Of a stretch of 21,621 nucleotides of DNA, positions 1 to 6,966 are shown piece by piece; positions within the stretch are counted from its first letter, which is position 1, and every line of letters starts with the position of its first letter. A program made the position numbers and the translations under genes. This stretch comes from Lentisphaeraceae bacterium (GTDB lineage Bacteria; Verrucomicrobiota; Kiritimatiellia; RFP12; UBA1067). The DNA lies in NCBI GenBank assembly GCA_004551905.1, contig SFPL01000120.1:1-21621 (forward strand), given 5' to 3'. Under the pieces are notes generated by a model. The model searched no databases, was not told where the DNA came from, and was given only the letters and a program-made list of their open reading frames with translations.

Positions 1-1985
1 ACGCTGTAGTAGTAGGGCGACAGCGGATTCTCCCGCGCAACCTTGGCATATACATCGCCAGCCAATGGCGCACCCCACACAAAAAGGCTAGCATCCGGCA
101 GCGAATTAAGCTTGGCAAGCAATTTTTCATACGCAGGCTCACTCATACCAATTTTCTCCCTCGTGAACCTGCAGCCGTGCTTGAATCTATGCTCAACATT
201 TAAAGACATTTCCTTGAGCCGCGGGAGATAACCGGAAATTAGTGCTGCAAAGACAACAGCGAAGAACTTTCGCCCCACATGTCCAGCCCATAGCATGGGC
301 AATACAGGAAGATACATAATCAACATCGAAATTGCCAGTTGGTAAGGCCATGGTCCCTGCCCTAGCACGAGAAGGACGAAATCCCAGACCGCAGCCACTA
401 ACCACGAAACCAACATGTCTCGCCGCAACGCAACAGCAGGAAAGCTGCTCCACGACGCCACTATTCCGGCCACTGCTACAACCCAGTATACAGAAATACC
501 AATTGAAAAGCCGAAGACTTTATAAACAAAGAATTGACGGACATTTCCTCCATAGATAGAGTTGAACCTGAAGCAGCATTCCCAGTAGTCGCAAAACGTG
601 CCCTTGGCGAGCAGCGCGCCGACAATCACCGCCGTTGTGAGCAGTCCACCGCAAATATACGCCCACAGCGGAGCACGACGCTTCCGGAAGAACTGAATGA
701 GCGCGTACACCCCCACCCCGACGAAAAACCCAACGCTCGTCTGCTTGCTGAAAAACGCAAACGCCCCCAGCACACCGCACAAAGCCCAACCCCATGGCCG
801 CCATCCAGAAAGCAGCAGCAGGCCCAACCCGGCGACGCTCATTTCCATCGCAAAAGTCTCCGGGCGGTTCGGCCAGGCCGGAATCAGCAGCAGGCCGGCA
901 CAAAACCAGAATGCCGTCATCACGCCGAATCTACGGACGATGCCGAAATATAGCAGCACCATCGCCAACGCGTATATTATGTACTCTACTGCGGCAATGC
1001 CCAATCCTCCTGGACAAAGCGCATAGCCAAACCAGTTGAGGCCAAGGAAGATCGGGCCCTTGTGGTCAAAGAAGTCCCGGTAGAGCCGACCGCCATCCGC
1101 CTGGATCTTGCCCGCGAGCTGATAGACCTGGTCGTCCTGACCAGGGAAGAAGAAATACGACGATTGCGCCGTCGCAAGCACCCCAAGCGCCAGCAGCACC
1201 GGAACGAGCGGAATCCACTTGCGGCAATTGGACATCGAAAAGGAAATGGTCTGCATGAAGCTCTTCATCGCCGCCTTCAGGAGCTTCCACTTCTTTATCG
1301 AAACTTCGCCGGTGGTGCGGTCGTGCTGGGGAACGCGAATCTCCATGCAGCGAAGCGAATGCCACGCGGCAAGTCCGCTCAAGATTACATTCGGCGCGAA
1401 GGTGCGCGGCGGAATCATCGCGAACAGCTCGCCAAATCCGACGCGGCCGTCCGTCCCCTTGACGCGCATCAGGCGATAGGGAGTGTTGACGTCCCAGACG
1501 CTTTTGCCGTAGAACAGGCGCACGCAGAGTCGGGACACGAACGAGATTATCTTTCTCGGCAGCGCCTGGACACGTCCATCGCGTATACCGACCAGAAAAT
1601 CATAACCACTGCGGGCCGCCCAAAGCTCACCGAACTTCTCCGGTCCCATCTCGTCGTCGGAGTCGATCTGAAACACCCAGTCGAACCCGTCCGCCACGGC
1701 ATCGCGATACCCAGTGAGGATCGTGTGGCCGTGGCCACCGTTAGGCTTGTCCCGGACCTCGATCCGTCCCGATCGGCCAGCGGCGGAAGCCGCCGCGTTG
1801 ATCCGCGCGGCAACTTCTCGCATCACGGCAAGCGAGTTGTCCTTCGAGCCGTCGTTGTAGGGACGAATCACATAGTCCATCCCCAATCCGTCAAGCGCGG
1901 CCGCCCACTTCTCCAGCACGGGACCGATGGCCTCGCACTCATTGTAGACCGGCATCACGACACAGAGCCGTTCACTGGTACTCAT
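1..1985 (-). CDS. GT2 glycosyltransferase fused to GT-C-like multi-spanning membrane domain (3' end outside window)
   Basis: The frame is open for 661 codons from the ATG at 1985 to the window edge, so the C-terminus is missing. Residues 1-250 look like a GT2 (dolichol-phosphate-mannose-synthase-like) domain: a VVMPVYNE start at 9-16, NDGSKDN at 44-50, and the metal-binding DSDDE at 108-112. From about residue 256 the protein becomes a chain of roughly ten hydrophobic segments. An early loop contains DD at 284-285 and DFFDHKGP at 304-311, which resembles the first periplasmic loop of GT39/GT83-type lipid-linked-sugar transferases. Seen: both halves lie in one uninterrupted frame. Inferred: the GT2 half makes a polyprenyl-phosphate sugar that the GT-C half uses. 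The ATG overlaps the glf stop as ATGA, so the two genes are probably translationally coupled. Base composition becomes visibly more AT-rich toward position 1, possibly reflecting acquired DNA. Confidence 0.85.
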   Translation of the reverse strand, partial: MSTSERLCVVMPVYNECEAIGPVLEKWAAALDGLGMDYVIRPYNDGSKDNSLAVMREVAARINAAASAAGRSGRIEVRDKPNGGHGHTILTGYRDAVADGFDWVFQIDSDDEMGPEKFGELWAARSGYDFLVGIRDGRVQALPRKIISFVSRLCVRLFYGKSVWDVNTPYRLMRVKGTDGRVGFGELFAMIPPRTFAPNVILSGLAAWHSLRCMEIRVPQHDRTTGEVSIKKWKLLKAAMKSFMQTISFSMSNCRKWIPLVPVLLALGVLATAQSSYFFFPGQDDQVYQLAGKIQADGGRLYRDFFDHKGPIFLGLNWFGYALCPGGLGIAAVEYIIYALAMVLLYFGIVRRFGVMTAFWFCAGLLLIPAWPNRPETFAMEMSVAGLGLLLLSGWRPWGWALCGVLGAFAFFSKQTSVGFFVGVGVYALIQFFRKRRAPLWAYICGGLLTTAVIVGALLAKGTFCDYWECCFRFNSIYGGNVRQFFVYKVFGFSIGISVYWVVAVAGIVASWSSFPAVALRRDMLVSWLVAAVWDFVLLVLGQGPWPYQLAISMLIMYLPVLPMLWAGHVGRKFFAVVFAALISGYLPRLKEMSLNVEHRFKHGCRFTREKIGMSEPAYEKLLAKLNSLPDASLFVWGAPLAGDVYAKVARENPLSPYYYS

Positions 1986-3103
1986 AACCGTTCCTCCGCA
2001 AACTTAAGGGCTGCAGCAATTGTGTTGTGCATGTCGTAGTAGCGGTAGGAGCCGAGGCGGCCGCCGAAGGCGACGCCCTTCTCCGCCGCTGCCAGCTCCG
2101 CGTACTGCGCGTACTTCGCCTGGTTCCGCTCGTCGTTCACCGGATAGTACGGCTCGACGCCGGGCCTCCACTCCGACGAGTACTCCTTCGAGACGATCGT
2201 GAACGGCGTCCGCTCGCCCGTGTAGCCCGGCGCGCACTGGAACTCGAAGTGCTTGTGCTCGATCGTGCGGGTGTAGGGGACGGACGCATCGGTGTAGTTC
2301 ACCACCGCGTTGCCCTGGAGGTTGTCCGTCTCGTCGTGACGCTCGTGCTCGAAGCGGAGCGAGCGGTACTCGAGCGGGCCGAAAGAGTAGCCGTAGTACT
2401 CGTCGATCGGCCCGGTGTAGACGACGCGCCCGAGCTCGCCGGACTGCGCACGGTAGTCGCGCCAGTCCACGCCGAGCAGCACCTCGCAACCGGCGAGCAG
2501 CTTCTCGAATATCTGGGTATAGCCGCCGACTGGGATCCCCTGGTACGGGTCGTTGAAGTAGTTGTTGTCGTAGACGAACCGCACCGGCAGCCGGCGGATG
2601 ATGGAGGCCGGCAGCTCGCGGCAGGGACGCCCCCACTGCTTCTCGGTGTACTCCTTGATCAGGATCTCGTAGACGTCGCGCCCGACGAGCGAAATCGCCT
2701 GCTCCTCCAGATTGCGCGGCTCGCCCTTGATTTCGCGGCGCTGCTCCTCGATCTTCGCCTTCGCCGCCGCCGGCGTAGTCACGCCCCAGATCTGGTGGAA
2801 GGTGTTCATGTTGAACGGCAGGTTGTAAAGCTTGCCGTGGTACATGGCAATCGGCGAGTTGACGTAGTGGTTGAAGTCGGCGAAGGAGCGGACGTAGTCC
2901 CAGATGTCGCGACGGCTCGTCCTGAAGATGTGCGCGCCGTAGACGTGAACGTTGATGCCGTCCTCGTTCCTGGTGTAGCAGTTGCCGCCGATGTGCTGGC
3001 GCCGGTCAATCACCGTCACCTTCATGCCGCGCTTCGCCGCCTCGTGCGCCACAACCGCGCCGAACAGCCCCGCGCCAACGACTGTGAGTTTACTTGAGTC
3101 CAT
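1982..3103 (-). CDS. glf: UDP-galactopyranose mutase
   Basis: This 373-residue flavoenzyme interconverts UDP-galactopyranose and UDP-galactofuranose in the cytoplasm, supplying galactofuranose for surface glycans. The length matches the family (about 370-390). Visible family marks are the FAD dinucleotide-binding GAGLFG at 10-15, HIGGNCY at 37-43, the FNMNTFHQIWGV segment near 97-108, EKQWG at 154-158, RLPVRFVYDNNYFND at 171-185 (the conserved substrate-binding Arg region), and the C-terminal FAD-contacting GRLGSYRYYDM at 348-358. The start is fixed by MDSSKLTVVGAG, which puts the nucleotide-binding strand at the N-terminus as usual. A TATAAT box lies 15 nt before the ATG with no Shine-Dalgarno sequence. 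The downstream glycosyltransferase overlaps it by 4 bases, so Galf or galactose transfer into a polysaccharide is the likely shared pathway. Confidence 0.96.
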   Translation of the reverse strand: MDSSKLTVVGAGLFGAVVAHEAAKRGMKVTVIDRRQHIGGNCYTRNEDGINVHVYGAHIFRTSRRDIWDYVRSFADFNHYVNSPIAMYHGKLYNLPFNMNTFHQIWGVTTPAAAKAKIEEQRREIKGEPRNLEEQAISLVGRDVYEILIKEYTEKQWGRPCRELPASIIRRLPVRFVYDNNYFNDPYQGIPVGGYTQIFEKLLAGCEVLLGVDWRDYRAQSGELGRVVYTGPIDEYYGYSFGPLEYRSLRFEHERHDETDNLQGNAVVNYTDASVPYTRTIEHKHFEFQCAPGYTGERTPFTIVSKEYSSEWRPGVEPYYPVNDERNQAKYAQYAELAAAEKGVAFGGRLGSYRYYDMHNTIAAALKFAEERL

Positions 3104-3118
3104 AAGTTGGTTGCGTGT

Positions 3119-3131
3119 ATTATACCATATT
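3119..3131 (-). promoter_or_regulatory. Extended -10 promoter of glf
   Basis: On the minus strand the sequence reads AATATGGTATAATAC, with TATAAT at 3124-3119 preceded by the TGn of an extended -10. No good -35 hexamer is present at 16-18 nt. Initiation about 7 nt downstream would leave a leader of only about 8 nt. The core is nearly identical to the promoters at 6589, 6911, 11361 and 21436. Confidence 0.75.
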
Positions 3132-3166
3132 CATGGTCAGTGACTTGATGACTATGCAGCGCGTTT

Positions 3167-3675
3167 TCAAGGTTTTAGGCAGCCAATTGGGCAGATTATC
3201 GTTCCGTCGAATTCCTCATACGCATATTCACCTTCGGCAACGACTATCATCCGGAACGCGGGCTCCTTCATCGTTTTGGTATCAATCTCGCTCGCGAGAC
3301 GATTCAGCTTCTTTAGCCCGTCGGCAATAAGTGCCTCTCCGCCGATCTTCACCTTGATAAGTCCATACCTACCATCTCGCAGATGCATCACCGCGTCACA
3401 TTCAAGGCCGCTCTTGTCGCGATAGTGGCTATAGATGCGGCGATGAAATATTATGACAAGACACAGTTTGGTAGGGATCGCACTCTGGGCGATCCGCAAC
3501 GATTTCACAACGTAAATTCGCTGGTTTGGCGTTGCGGCGCGGCCGGAGTCCGCGCCCTACGAGTTTTGACCGCTCACGACATTTCATTGCCGGAGCAATA
3601 ATTGCCGAAACAGACGCCTGCGTCCCCTGCAATCTGGCGAGCGACTTCATTATCCGGATCGACAAGTTATGCGTT
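3167..3675 (-). pseudogene. Decayed DUF4143-type AAA ATPase remnant
   Basis: Two pieces of one ATPase family survive on the minus strand. The C-terminal piece (3508-3167) includes HYRDKSGLECDAVMHLRDG, then GLIKVKIGG, and ends in ICPIGCLKP. This closely resembles the end of DUF4143/AAA_14 ATPases (usual pattern YRDKxGLECDAVIHLxDGRYGLIEVKLGG). A second stretch around 3670-3600 reads IRIMKSLARLQGTQASVSAI, which resembles the start of the DUF4143 domain. The middle (roughly 150-200 residues in intact members) and the whole N-terminal P-loop domain are missing. A GC-rich hairpin element (3536-3556) sits between the pieces. The pieces differ in reading frame and no plausible start or ribosome-binding site is seen, so a functional product is unlikely. 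This region is also more AT-rich than the neighbouring genes. Confidence 0.65.
3536..3556. repeat. GC-rich perfect inverted repeat (7-bp stem)
   Basis: GGCGCGG at 3536-3542 and CCGCGCC at 3550-3556 are exact reverse complements around a 7-nt loop CCGGAGT. The hairpin lies inside the broken DUF4143 gene and breaks its similarity. It has the look of a dispersed intergenic palindromic element (REP-like), but no second copy is present in the window, so mobility cannot be shown. Confidence 0.6.
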
Positions 3676-3679
3676 TTTT

Positions 3680-3760
3680 TCAATCGACACAAAAGGGACT
3701 GTCCCCAGCGAGATTAACCGCCGCGCCGAGCCCTATTATGTATGCGAACGCCTCCTTCAT
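3680..3760 (-). CDS. 26-residue stub of a truncated membrane-protein gene after GH88
   Basis: The ATG at 3760 overlaps the GH88 stop as ATGA, the arrangement expected of a real downstream operon gene. A GGAG-like stretch lies just inside the coding start rather than upstream. The product begins MKEAFAYIIGLGAAV, resembling the first membrane helix of a transporter subunit, then switches to NLAGDSPFCVD and stops. The last residues are encoded by a palindromic sequence (3695-3705) plus flanking bases, so the true gene was probably cut off there. The opening is loosely reminiscent of PTS galactitol IIC (GatC) N-termini, but 15 residues cannot establish this. It may be translated as a short peptide or be a non-functional remnant. 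Confidence 0.4.
   Translation of the reverse strand: MKEAFAYIIGLGAAVNLAGDSPFCVD
3695..3705. repeat. Small palindrome GGGACTGTCCC next to a T-tract
   Basis: GGGAC and GTCCC pair around a single base. On the minus strand the sequence reads GGGGACAGTCCCTTTT, so it could fold as a weak GGGA/TCCC hairpin followed by Ts, at the 3' end of the GH88 transcript. The same eight bases GGGGACAG are the last bases of the window (21614-21621), which hints at a dispersed element. It marks the point where the GH88-coupled stub loses coding character. Confidence 0.4.
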
Positions 3761-5001
3761 CGCCCGCTCTCCCTGTACCGCAGCAGCGCCTCGAGGAAAT
3801 AGTAGTCGCCGTAGTCGAGCGGCACGTCGACCTCGCTATTCGTCGGCTTGTGCCCGACGCCGTGTTTGAGCAGCCAGTGCCCGTTCTCGTCACCCTCGGA
3901 GAAGTACGCTGGCGACGAGAGCGCGAGAAGCTGCTTCGCCGCGAAGACGCGGTAGGCTGCGCCCTTCTTGCCGCCGACGAGGCGCGCAAGCTCCACCAGC
4001 GCCGAGGCCATGACCGCGCCGGCGGAGCTGTCGCGCTCCTCACCGGGCGCGCCGAAATCCCAGTACGGGATGCCGTCCGTCGGCATGTTCGGATGCCCGA
4101 TGGCGTAGTCGGCGAGCTTCGAGGCGAAGTCGAGGTAGCGTCTCTCGCCCGTCTCGCGGAACATCATCGAGTAGCCGTAGATCGCCCAGCTCTGCCCGCG
4201 GCTCCACGCCGTCTCGCAGGAGCGTCCCTGTCCGCTGCGGATCTCCTGCACCACGCCGACAAAGCCAGGGCGCTGGTCGTAGTTGAGCACGTGGAACACG
4301 CCGCCGTCGGGACGGAAATGGTGCTTCATCGTCGTGTCGGCGTGCGAGCGCGCGATTTCGTCGAAGCGCCGGTCCCCGCCCTTCGCCTTCGCCGCCCACT
4401 CAAGCAGCTCGAGGTTCATCATGTTGTCGGGGATGACCAGGAACTCCCGCTTCTCGTTCAGCGCGCCCCAGCTCCTTATGAGGCCAAGCTCGGAGTTGAA
4501 CCGCTTCGAAAGCGAATCCGCCGTCTCGACGAGCAGCGCGTCGTACTTGTCGGTCTTGAGAAGACGGCGCGCGTTGCCGTACGAGCAGTACATGATGAAG
4601 CCGACGTCGTGGTTGTCCGTCACCTTGGAATTCGGCGCGAGCGTCTCCGTCCAAGCGGTCGCCCGATCCTTGAAGAACTCGTCTCCGGTCGCCTCGTAGA
4701 GATACCAGAGCGAGCCCGGAAAGTGCCCCGAGGTCCACCAGTAGATGGAGCGCATGTCGAGCTTGTCGGTCTTGGCGTTCCAGCCGTGCGGAACCCGGCG
4801 ATCGCCATGCGGCTTGGCACCGTGCGGCACCGCCTCCTTCGCATCTTCCGCTCCCTTGAGCGGCGTCGCCGCCGCGTCCAGGGCCCGGTAATGCTCAGCG
4901 GCCTTGGCGAAGATCTCCGGCATGCGGGCAATCAAGACGTCTTCTGCCGCGGTCGCAGTCGCGGCAAAGAGCGCCAACATCATCAGTGCTGTGTATTTCA
5001 T
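3757..5001 (-). CDS. Secreted GH88 unsaturated glucuronyl hydrolase
   Basis: The product has 414 residues. GH88 enzymes hydrolyse the unsaturated uronic acid left at the non-reducing end of oligosaccharides by polysaccharide lyases, acting by hydration of the C4-C5 double bond. The two Asp residues that are catalytic in Bacillus UGL correspond to D132 in NHDVGF (130-135) and D192 in IPDNMMN (190-196). Other family marks are WWTSGHFPGSLWYLY (88-102) and WSRGQSWAIYGYSMM (266-280). The start at 5001 gives a clear signal peptide, MKYTALMMLALFAATATAAED, with cleavage near residue 19, so the enzyme is probably periplasmic or exported. The frame extends upstream of 5001 but overlaps oppD there and carries no similarity. 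It follows the ABC ATPase by 34 bases, and a 7-bp tandem repeat fills that gap; no Shine-Dalgarno is seen. Whether it acts on chondroitin, heparin, ulvan or gellan products cannot be read from the sequence. Confidence 0.93.
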   Translation of the reverse strand: MKYTALMMLALFAATATAAEDVLIARMPEIFAKAAEHYRALDAAATPLKGAEDAKEAVPHGAKPHGDRRVPHGWNAKTDKLDMRSIYWWTSGHFPGSLWYLYEATGDEFFKDRATAWTETLAPNSKVTDNHDVGFIMYCSYGNARRLLKTDKYDALLVETADSLSKRFNSELGLIRSWGALNEKREFLVIPDNMMNLELLEWAAKAKGGDRRFDEIARSHADTTMKHHFRPDGGVFHVLNYDQRPGFVGVVQEIRSGQGRSCETAWSRGQSWAIYGYSMMFRETGERRYLDFASKLADYAIGHPNMPTDGIPYWDFGAPGEERDSSAGAVMASALVELARLVGGKKGAAYRVFAAKQLLALSSPAYFSEGDENGHWLLKHGVGHKPTNSEVDVPLDYGDYYFLEALLRYRESGR

Positions 5002-5042
5002 TCGTGGTTTGTGATTAGTGGTTCGTAATTCAGGGTTAGACA
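5001..5042. repeat. Degenerate 7-bp tandem repeat (about six units) between oppD-like gene and GH88
   Basis: Read on the plus strand in steps of seven from 5001, the units are variants of TTCGTGG (for example TTCGTGG, TTTGTGA, TTAGTGG), decaying after the fourth unit. The array fills the 34-nt gap between the oppD-like stop and the GH88 start. It overlaps both the last base of the GH88 ATG and the oppD-like TAA (5036-5038). A second array with the same consensus lies at 11373-11407. Confidence 0.65.
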
Positions 5043-5890
5043 AGCGGACATCGAACGAAGCTGTCGGCAGAGCAGGTGGCGACGGCCTTCGGGCAGCGCG
5101 GGTGGAACGCGCACCCCTTCGGCCAGTCCCAGGGCGGCGGAACCGTGCCGGGGATGTCCGCCAGCGGCGCGTCGCGCGGCGCGTCCAGACGCGGCACCGC
5201 GGCGAGCAGGCCCTGCGTGTACGGGTGCCGCGGATGCGCAAGCACCTCCGCCACCGCGCCGGACTCCACCACCTCACCGGCGTACATCACGTAGACCTCG
5301 CGCGAGTAGGCGGAGACGAGCCCCAGGTTGTGGGTAATGAGCAGCACCGCCATCTTCCGCTCGTCGGCGATGCGCGCGATGAGGTCGAGAACCTCCTTCT
5401 GGGTGGTCACGTCCAAAGCCGTCGTCGGCTCGTCCGCCACCAGCAGCTCCGGATCCTGCGCGAGCGCCGAGGCGATCATCACCCGCTGCTGCTGGCCGCC
5501 GGAAAGCTCGCATGGATGCTTCTTCGCGGACTCCGGCGGCAGCCCCACCGCCTCAATGAGCTCCGCGACGCGGCGGAGACGGTCTGGACGAGAACCTGCG
5601 CGCATCCCCTCCTCGATCTGCGCGCCGACTTTCATCACCGGATCGAGCGACTGCATCGGGTTCTGGAACACGTACGCGATCCGCGGGCGGCCGCGGATCT
5701 CGCCGGTGATCTTCGCGCGGTCGACGAGGCCGCCGAGCGCCAGCGCCGTCAGCGACTTGCCGCACCCGGACTCGCCCACGAGCGCGACGCGTCCGTTCTC
5801 CGGCACCCGAAAGCCGACCTTCCGCACCGGCACCGAGACGCGTCCCTCGAACGCGAACTCGATGCGCAGATCCTCGACTTCGACCAGCAT
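5036..5890 (-). CDS. OppD/DppD-type peptide ABC transporter ATPase
   Basis: This 284-residue ATP-binding subunit belongs to the oligopeptide/dipeptide importer class and would power a membrane permease from the cytoplasmic side. Walker A is GESGCGKS (39-46), the Q-loop region is VFQNPMQSLDP (74-84), the signature is LSGGQQQR (129-136), Walker B is LLVADEP (149-155) and the switch His is H187 in ITHN. The C-terminus has the family's oligopeptide tail with PHPYTQGLL-like sequence near 220-229. It also carries four cysteines, C260, C266, C273 and C281, the arrangement that binds an iron-sulfur cluster in characterised OppD/DppD proteins. The ATG at 5890 is chosen because homology starts at LVEVEDLRI; the open frame upstream overlaps the neighbour and is non-homologous. 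It lies 10 nt after the unknown gene. No permease, binding protein or OppF partner is nearby. Confidence 0.92.
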   Translation of the reverse strand: MLVEVEDLRIEFAFEGRVSVPVRKVGFRVPENGRVALVGESGCGKSLTALALGGLVDRAKITGEIRGRPRIAYVFQNPMQSLDPVMKVGAQIEEGMRAGSRPDRLRRVAELIEAVGLPPESAKKHPCELSGGQQQRVMIASALAQDPELLVADEPTTALDVTTQKEVLDLIARIADERKMAVLLITHNLGLVSAYSREVYVMYAGEVVESGAVAEVLAHPRHPYTQGLLAAVPRLDAPRDAPLADIPGTVPPPWDWPKGCAFHPRCPKAVATCSADSFVRCPLV

Positions 5891-5900
5891 GCGACGCCCA

Positions 5901-6581
5901 TCAGCGCTTCGCGCCGCCCTTCTCCGCAACTGGCAAGGCGTCGAGGCGGAACCGCCGCTCGCCGCCCGCGGGAACCGACAGCGTGAGCGCGTCCGCGTCG
6001 AGGTCCAGCTCCGCCATCTCCACGAGGTCGAACGCCGCCACCCGCTCCTTGAACCCGAGCGCGGCAAACGGAATATTGAATTCAAAAGACTTGTCGCCGT
6101 CGTTGCGCAGGGCGAGGAACATTGCCTTGCCGCCAGCGCCAGCCACCCCGCGGAAACGCACGGTAGCCTTCGGGTCCTTCTGCGCGAGCGACCGCTCCTC
6201 GCCCTCGCCACAGAGACGCGCAGCGTCGGCAAGCGCCTTCGCCGCCATATCCTCGCCGACAGCGCCGCCCTCCGCCGCAAGCGCACGCCGCGCCGCGTCG
6301 GCCATGCGCAGGACGGCGAAGGCGCGCGCGGCGACGGCGGGACGGTCCGCCGCGCCAACCCTGCTCGTGTTGACGAAGGCTATCGACGCCTCCGGCGAGA
6401 CGCGCATCCGCATCTCGCAGGTCGGGCAATCGCGGAAGCGCACCCTGAACGCGCCTTCGCGCAGCTCCGCCGCGCCGCCGTCCAGGTCGGAATCGGCCAC
6501 CACCATCGCAACCGCCACCACAAGGAATGGCAGCGCACACGCGAGCGCTGCGACATACGGAATCCTGTGCTTCATCCCCAT
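5901..6581 (-). CDS. Membrane-anchored protein of unknown function with CxxC and C-terminal beta-rich region
   Basis: The product has 226 residues and I do not recognise the family. Residues 8-29 form one hydrophobic segment after a KHR positive patch, so it is an N-terminal membrane anchor or uncleaved signal. C52 and C55 form a CPTC motif (DCPTCEMRM), possibly redox-active or metal-binding. The middle (80-135) is Ala-rich and probably helical. Residues 140-215 alternate hydrophobic residues (FLALRN, FEFNIPFAALGF, LTLSVPAGGERRF) and resemble the C-terminal beta-sandwich of alpha-galactosidase-type glycosidases, a weak comparison. The start at 6581 is preferred over the ATG at 6575 because the ATG at 6581 sits exactly 7 nt after a TATAAT box, as in the nhaC promoter. 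This implies a leaderless message. It is the first gene of a likely unit with the ABC ATPase and GH88. Confidence 0.75.
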   Translation of the reverse strand: MGMKHRIPYVAALACALPFLVVAVAMVVADSDLDGGAAELREGAFRVRFRDCPTCEMRMRVSPEASIAFVNTSRVGAADRPAVAARAFAVLRMADAARRALAAEGGAVGEDMAAKALADAARLCGEGEERSLAQKDPKATVRFRGVAGAGGKAMFLALRNDGDKSFEFNIPFAALGFKERVAAFDLVEMAELDLDADALTLSVPAGGERRFRLDALPVAEKGGAKR

Positions 6582-6588
6582 GCCGCGT

Positions 6589-6601
6589 ATTATACCATAT
6601 T
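6589..6601 (-). promoter_or_regulatory. Extended -10 promoter, predicted leaderless start for the gene at 6581
   Basis: The minus strand reads GAATATGGTATAATACGCGG, with TATAAT at 6594-6589 and a TGn extension. The spacer to the ATG is exactly 7 nt (ACGCGGC), so a normal start site would fall on or next to the A of the ATG. There is no convincing -35 and no room for a Shine-Dalgarno sequence. Confidence 0.75.
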
Positions 6602-6631
6602 CGACTGACTACAGCCGACAACGGTTTTTAG

Positions 6632-6707
<76 letters not shown>

Positions 6708-6724
6708 ATCATAGTCGGTCGAAA

Positions 6725-6800
6725 TGGTAGGGGCGCAGGGATTCGAACCCTGGACCCAGTGATTAAGAGTCACTTGCTCTACCAGCTGAGCTACGCCCCC
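6725..6800 (-). tRNA. tRNA-Lys (anticodon CTT)
   Basis: The 76-nt cloverleaf has the anticodon loop CTCTTAA between AGTGA and TCACT, giving anticodon CTT for AAG codons. The acceptor GGGGGCG pairs with CGCCCCT, leaving a G1-T72 wobble. The T-arm contains GGGTTCGAATCCC and the CCA end is encoded. It is the middle gene of the tRNA cluster. Confidence 0.97.
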
Positions 6801-6817
6801 ATTTCACCTTGGCTTTC

Positions 6818-6893
6818 TGGAGCGAGGAACGGGACTCGAACCCGCGACAACCACCTTGGCAAGGTGGCACTCTACCAACTGAGTTATCCTCGC
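6818..6893 (-). tRNA. tRNA-Gly (anticodon GCC)
   Basis: The 76-nt cloverleaf has the acceptor GCGAGGA pairing with TCCTCGC, the anticodon loop TTGCCAA between CCACC and GGTGG, and the T-arm GGGTTCGAGTCCC. The discriminator is T and the CCA end is encoded. It is the first gene of the Gly-Lys-Phe cluster and starts about 10 nt after the predicted transcription start. Confidence 0.97.
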
Positions 6894-6910
6894 ATCGGAA
6901 AACATTGCGT

Positions 6911-6940
6911 AGTATATCATATTCCTGCGGCGGAGCGCAA
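6911..6940 (-). promoter_or_regulatory. Promoter of the tRNA-Gly-Lys-Phe cluster
   Basis: The -10 is TATACT (6916-6911) within AATATGATATACTACGC, the same extended -10 core seen at the other promoters here. A weak -35, TTGCGC (6940-6935), lies 18 nt upstream. The expected start site is near 6904, giving a leader of about 11 nt before the tRNA. A run of seven Ts on the minus strand (6958-6952), just after the stop of the upstream glycosidase gene, could belong to that gene's transcription end, although I see no strong stem before it. Confidence 0.7.
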
Positions 6941-6966
6941 GGGGGTGTTTCAAAAAAATGCGCTGG

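Noticed and set aside
1062..2039. Plus-strand open frame of 325 codons overlapping the glycosyltransferase.
   Set aside because: It is antisense to the continuous GT2/GT-C frame, which has clear family motifs; the plus-strand product has none.
5001..5042. Heptamer array considered as a CRISPR fragment.
   Set aside because: Units of 7 bp with no spacers do not fit CRISPR architecture, and no cas genes are present.
5891..6358. N-terminal extension of the oppD-like frame upstream of 5890.
   Set aside because: It overlaps the unknown gene at 5901-6581, is Arg/Ser-rich without similarity, and ABC homology begins at the ATG at 5890.
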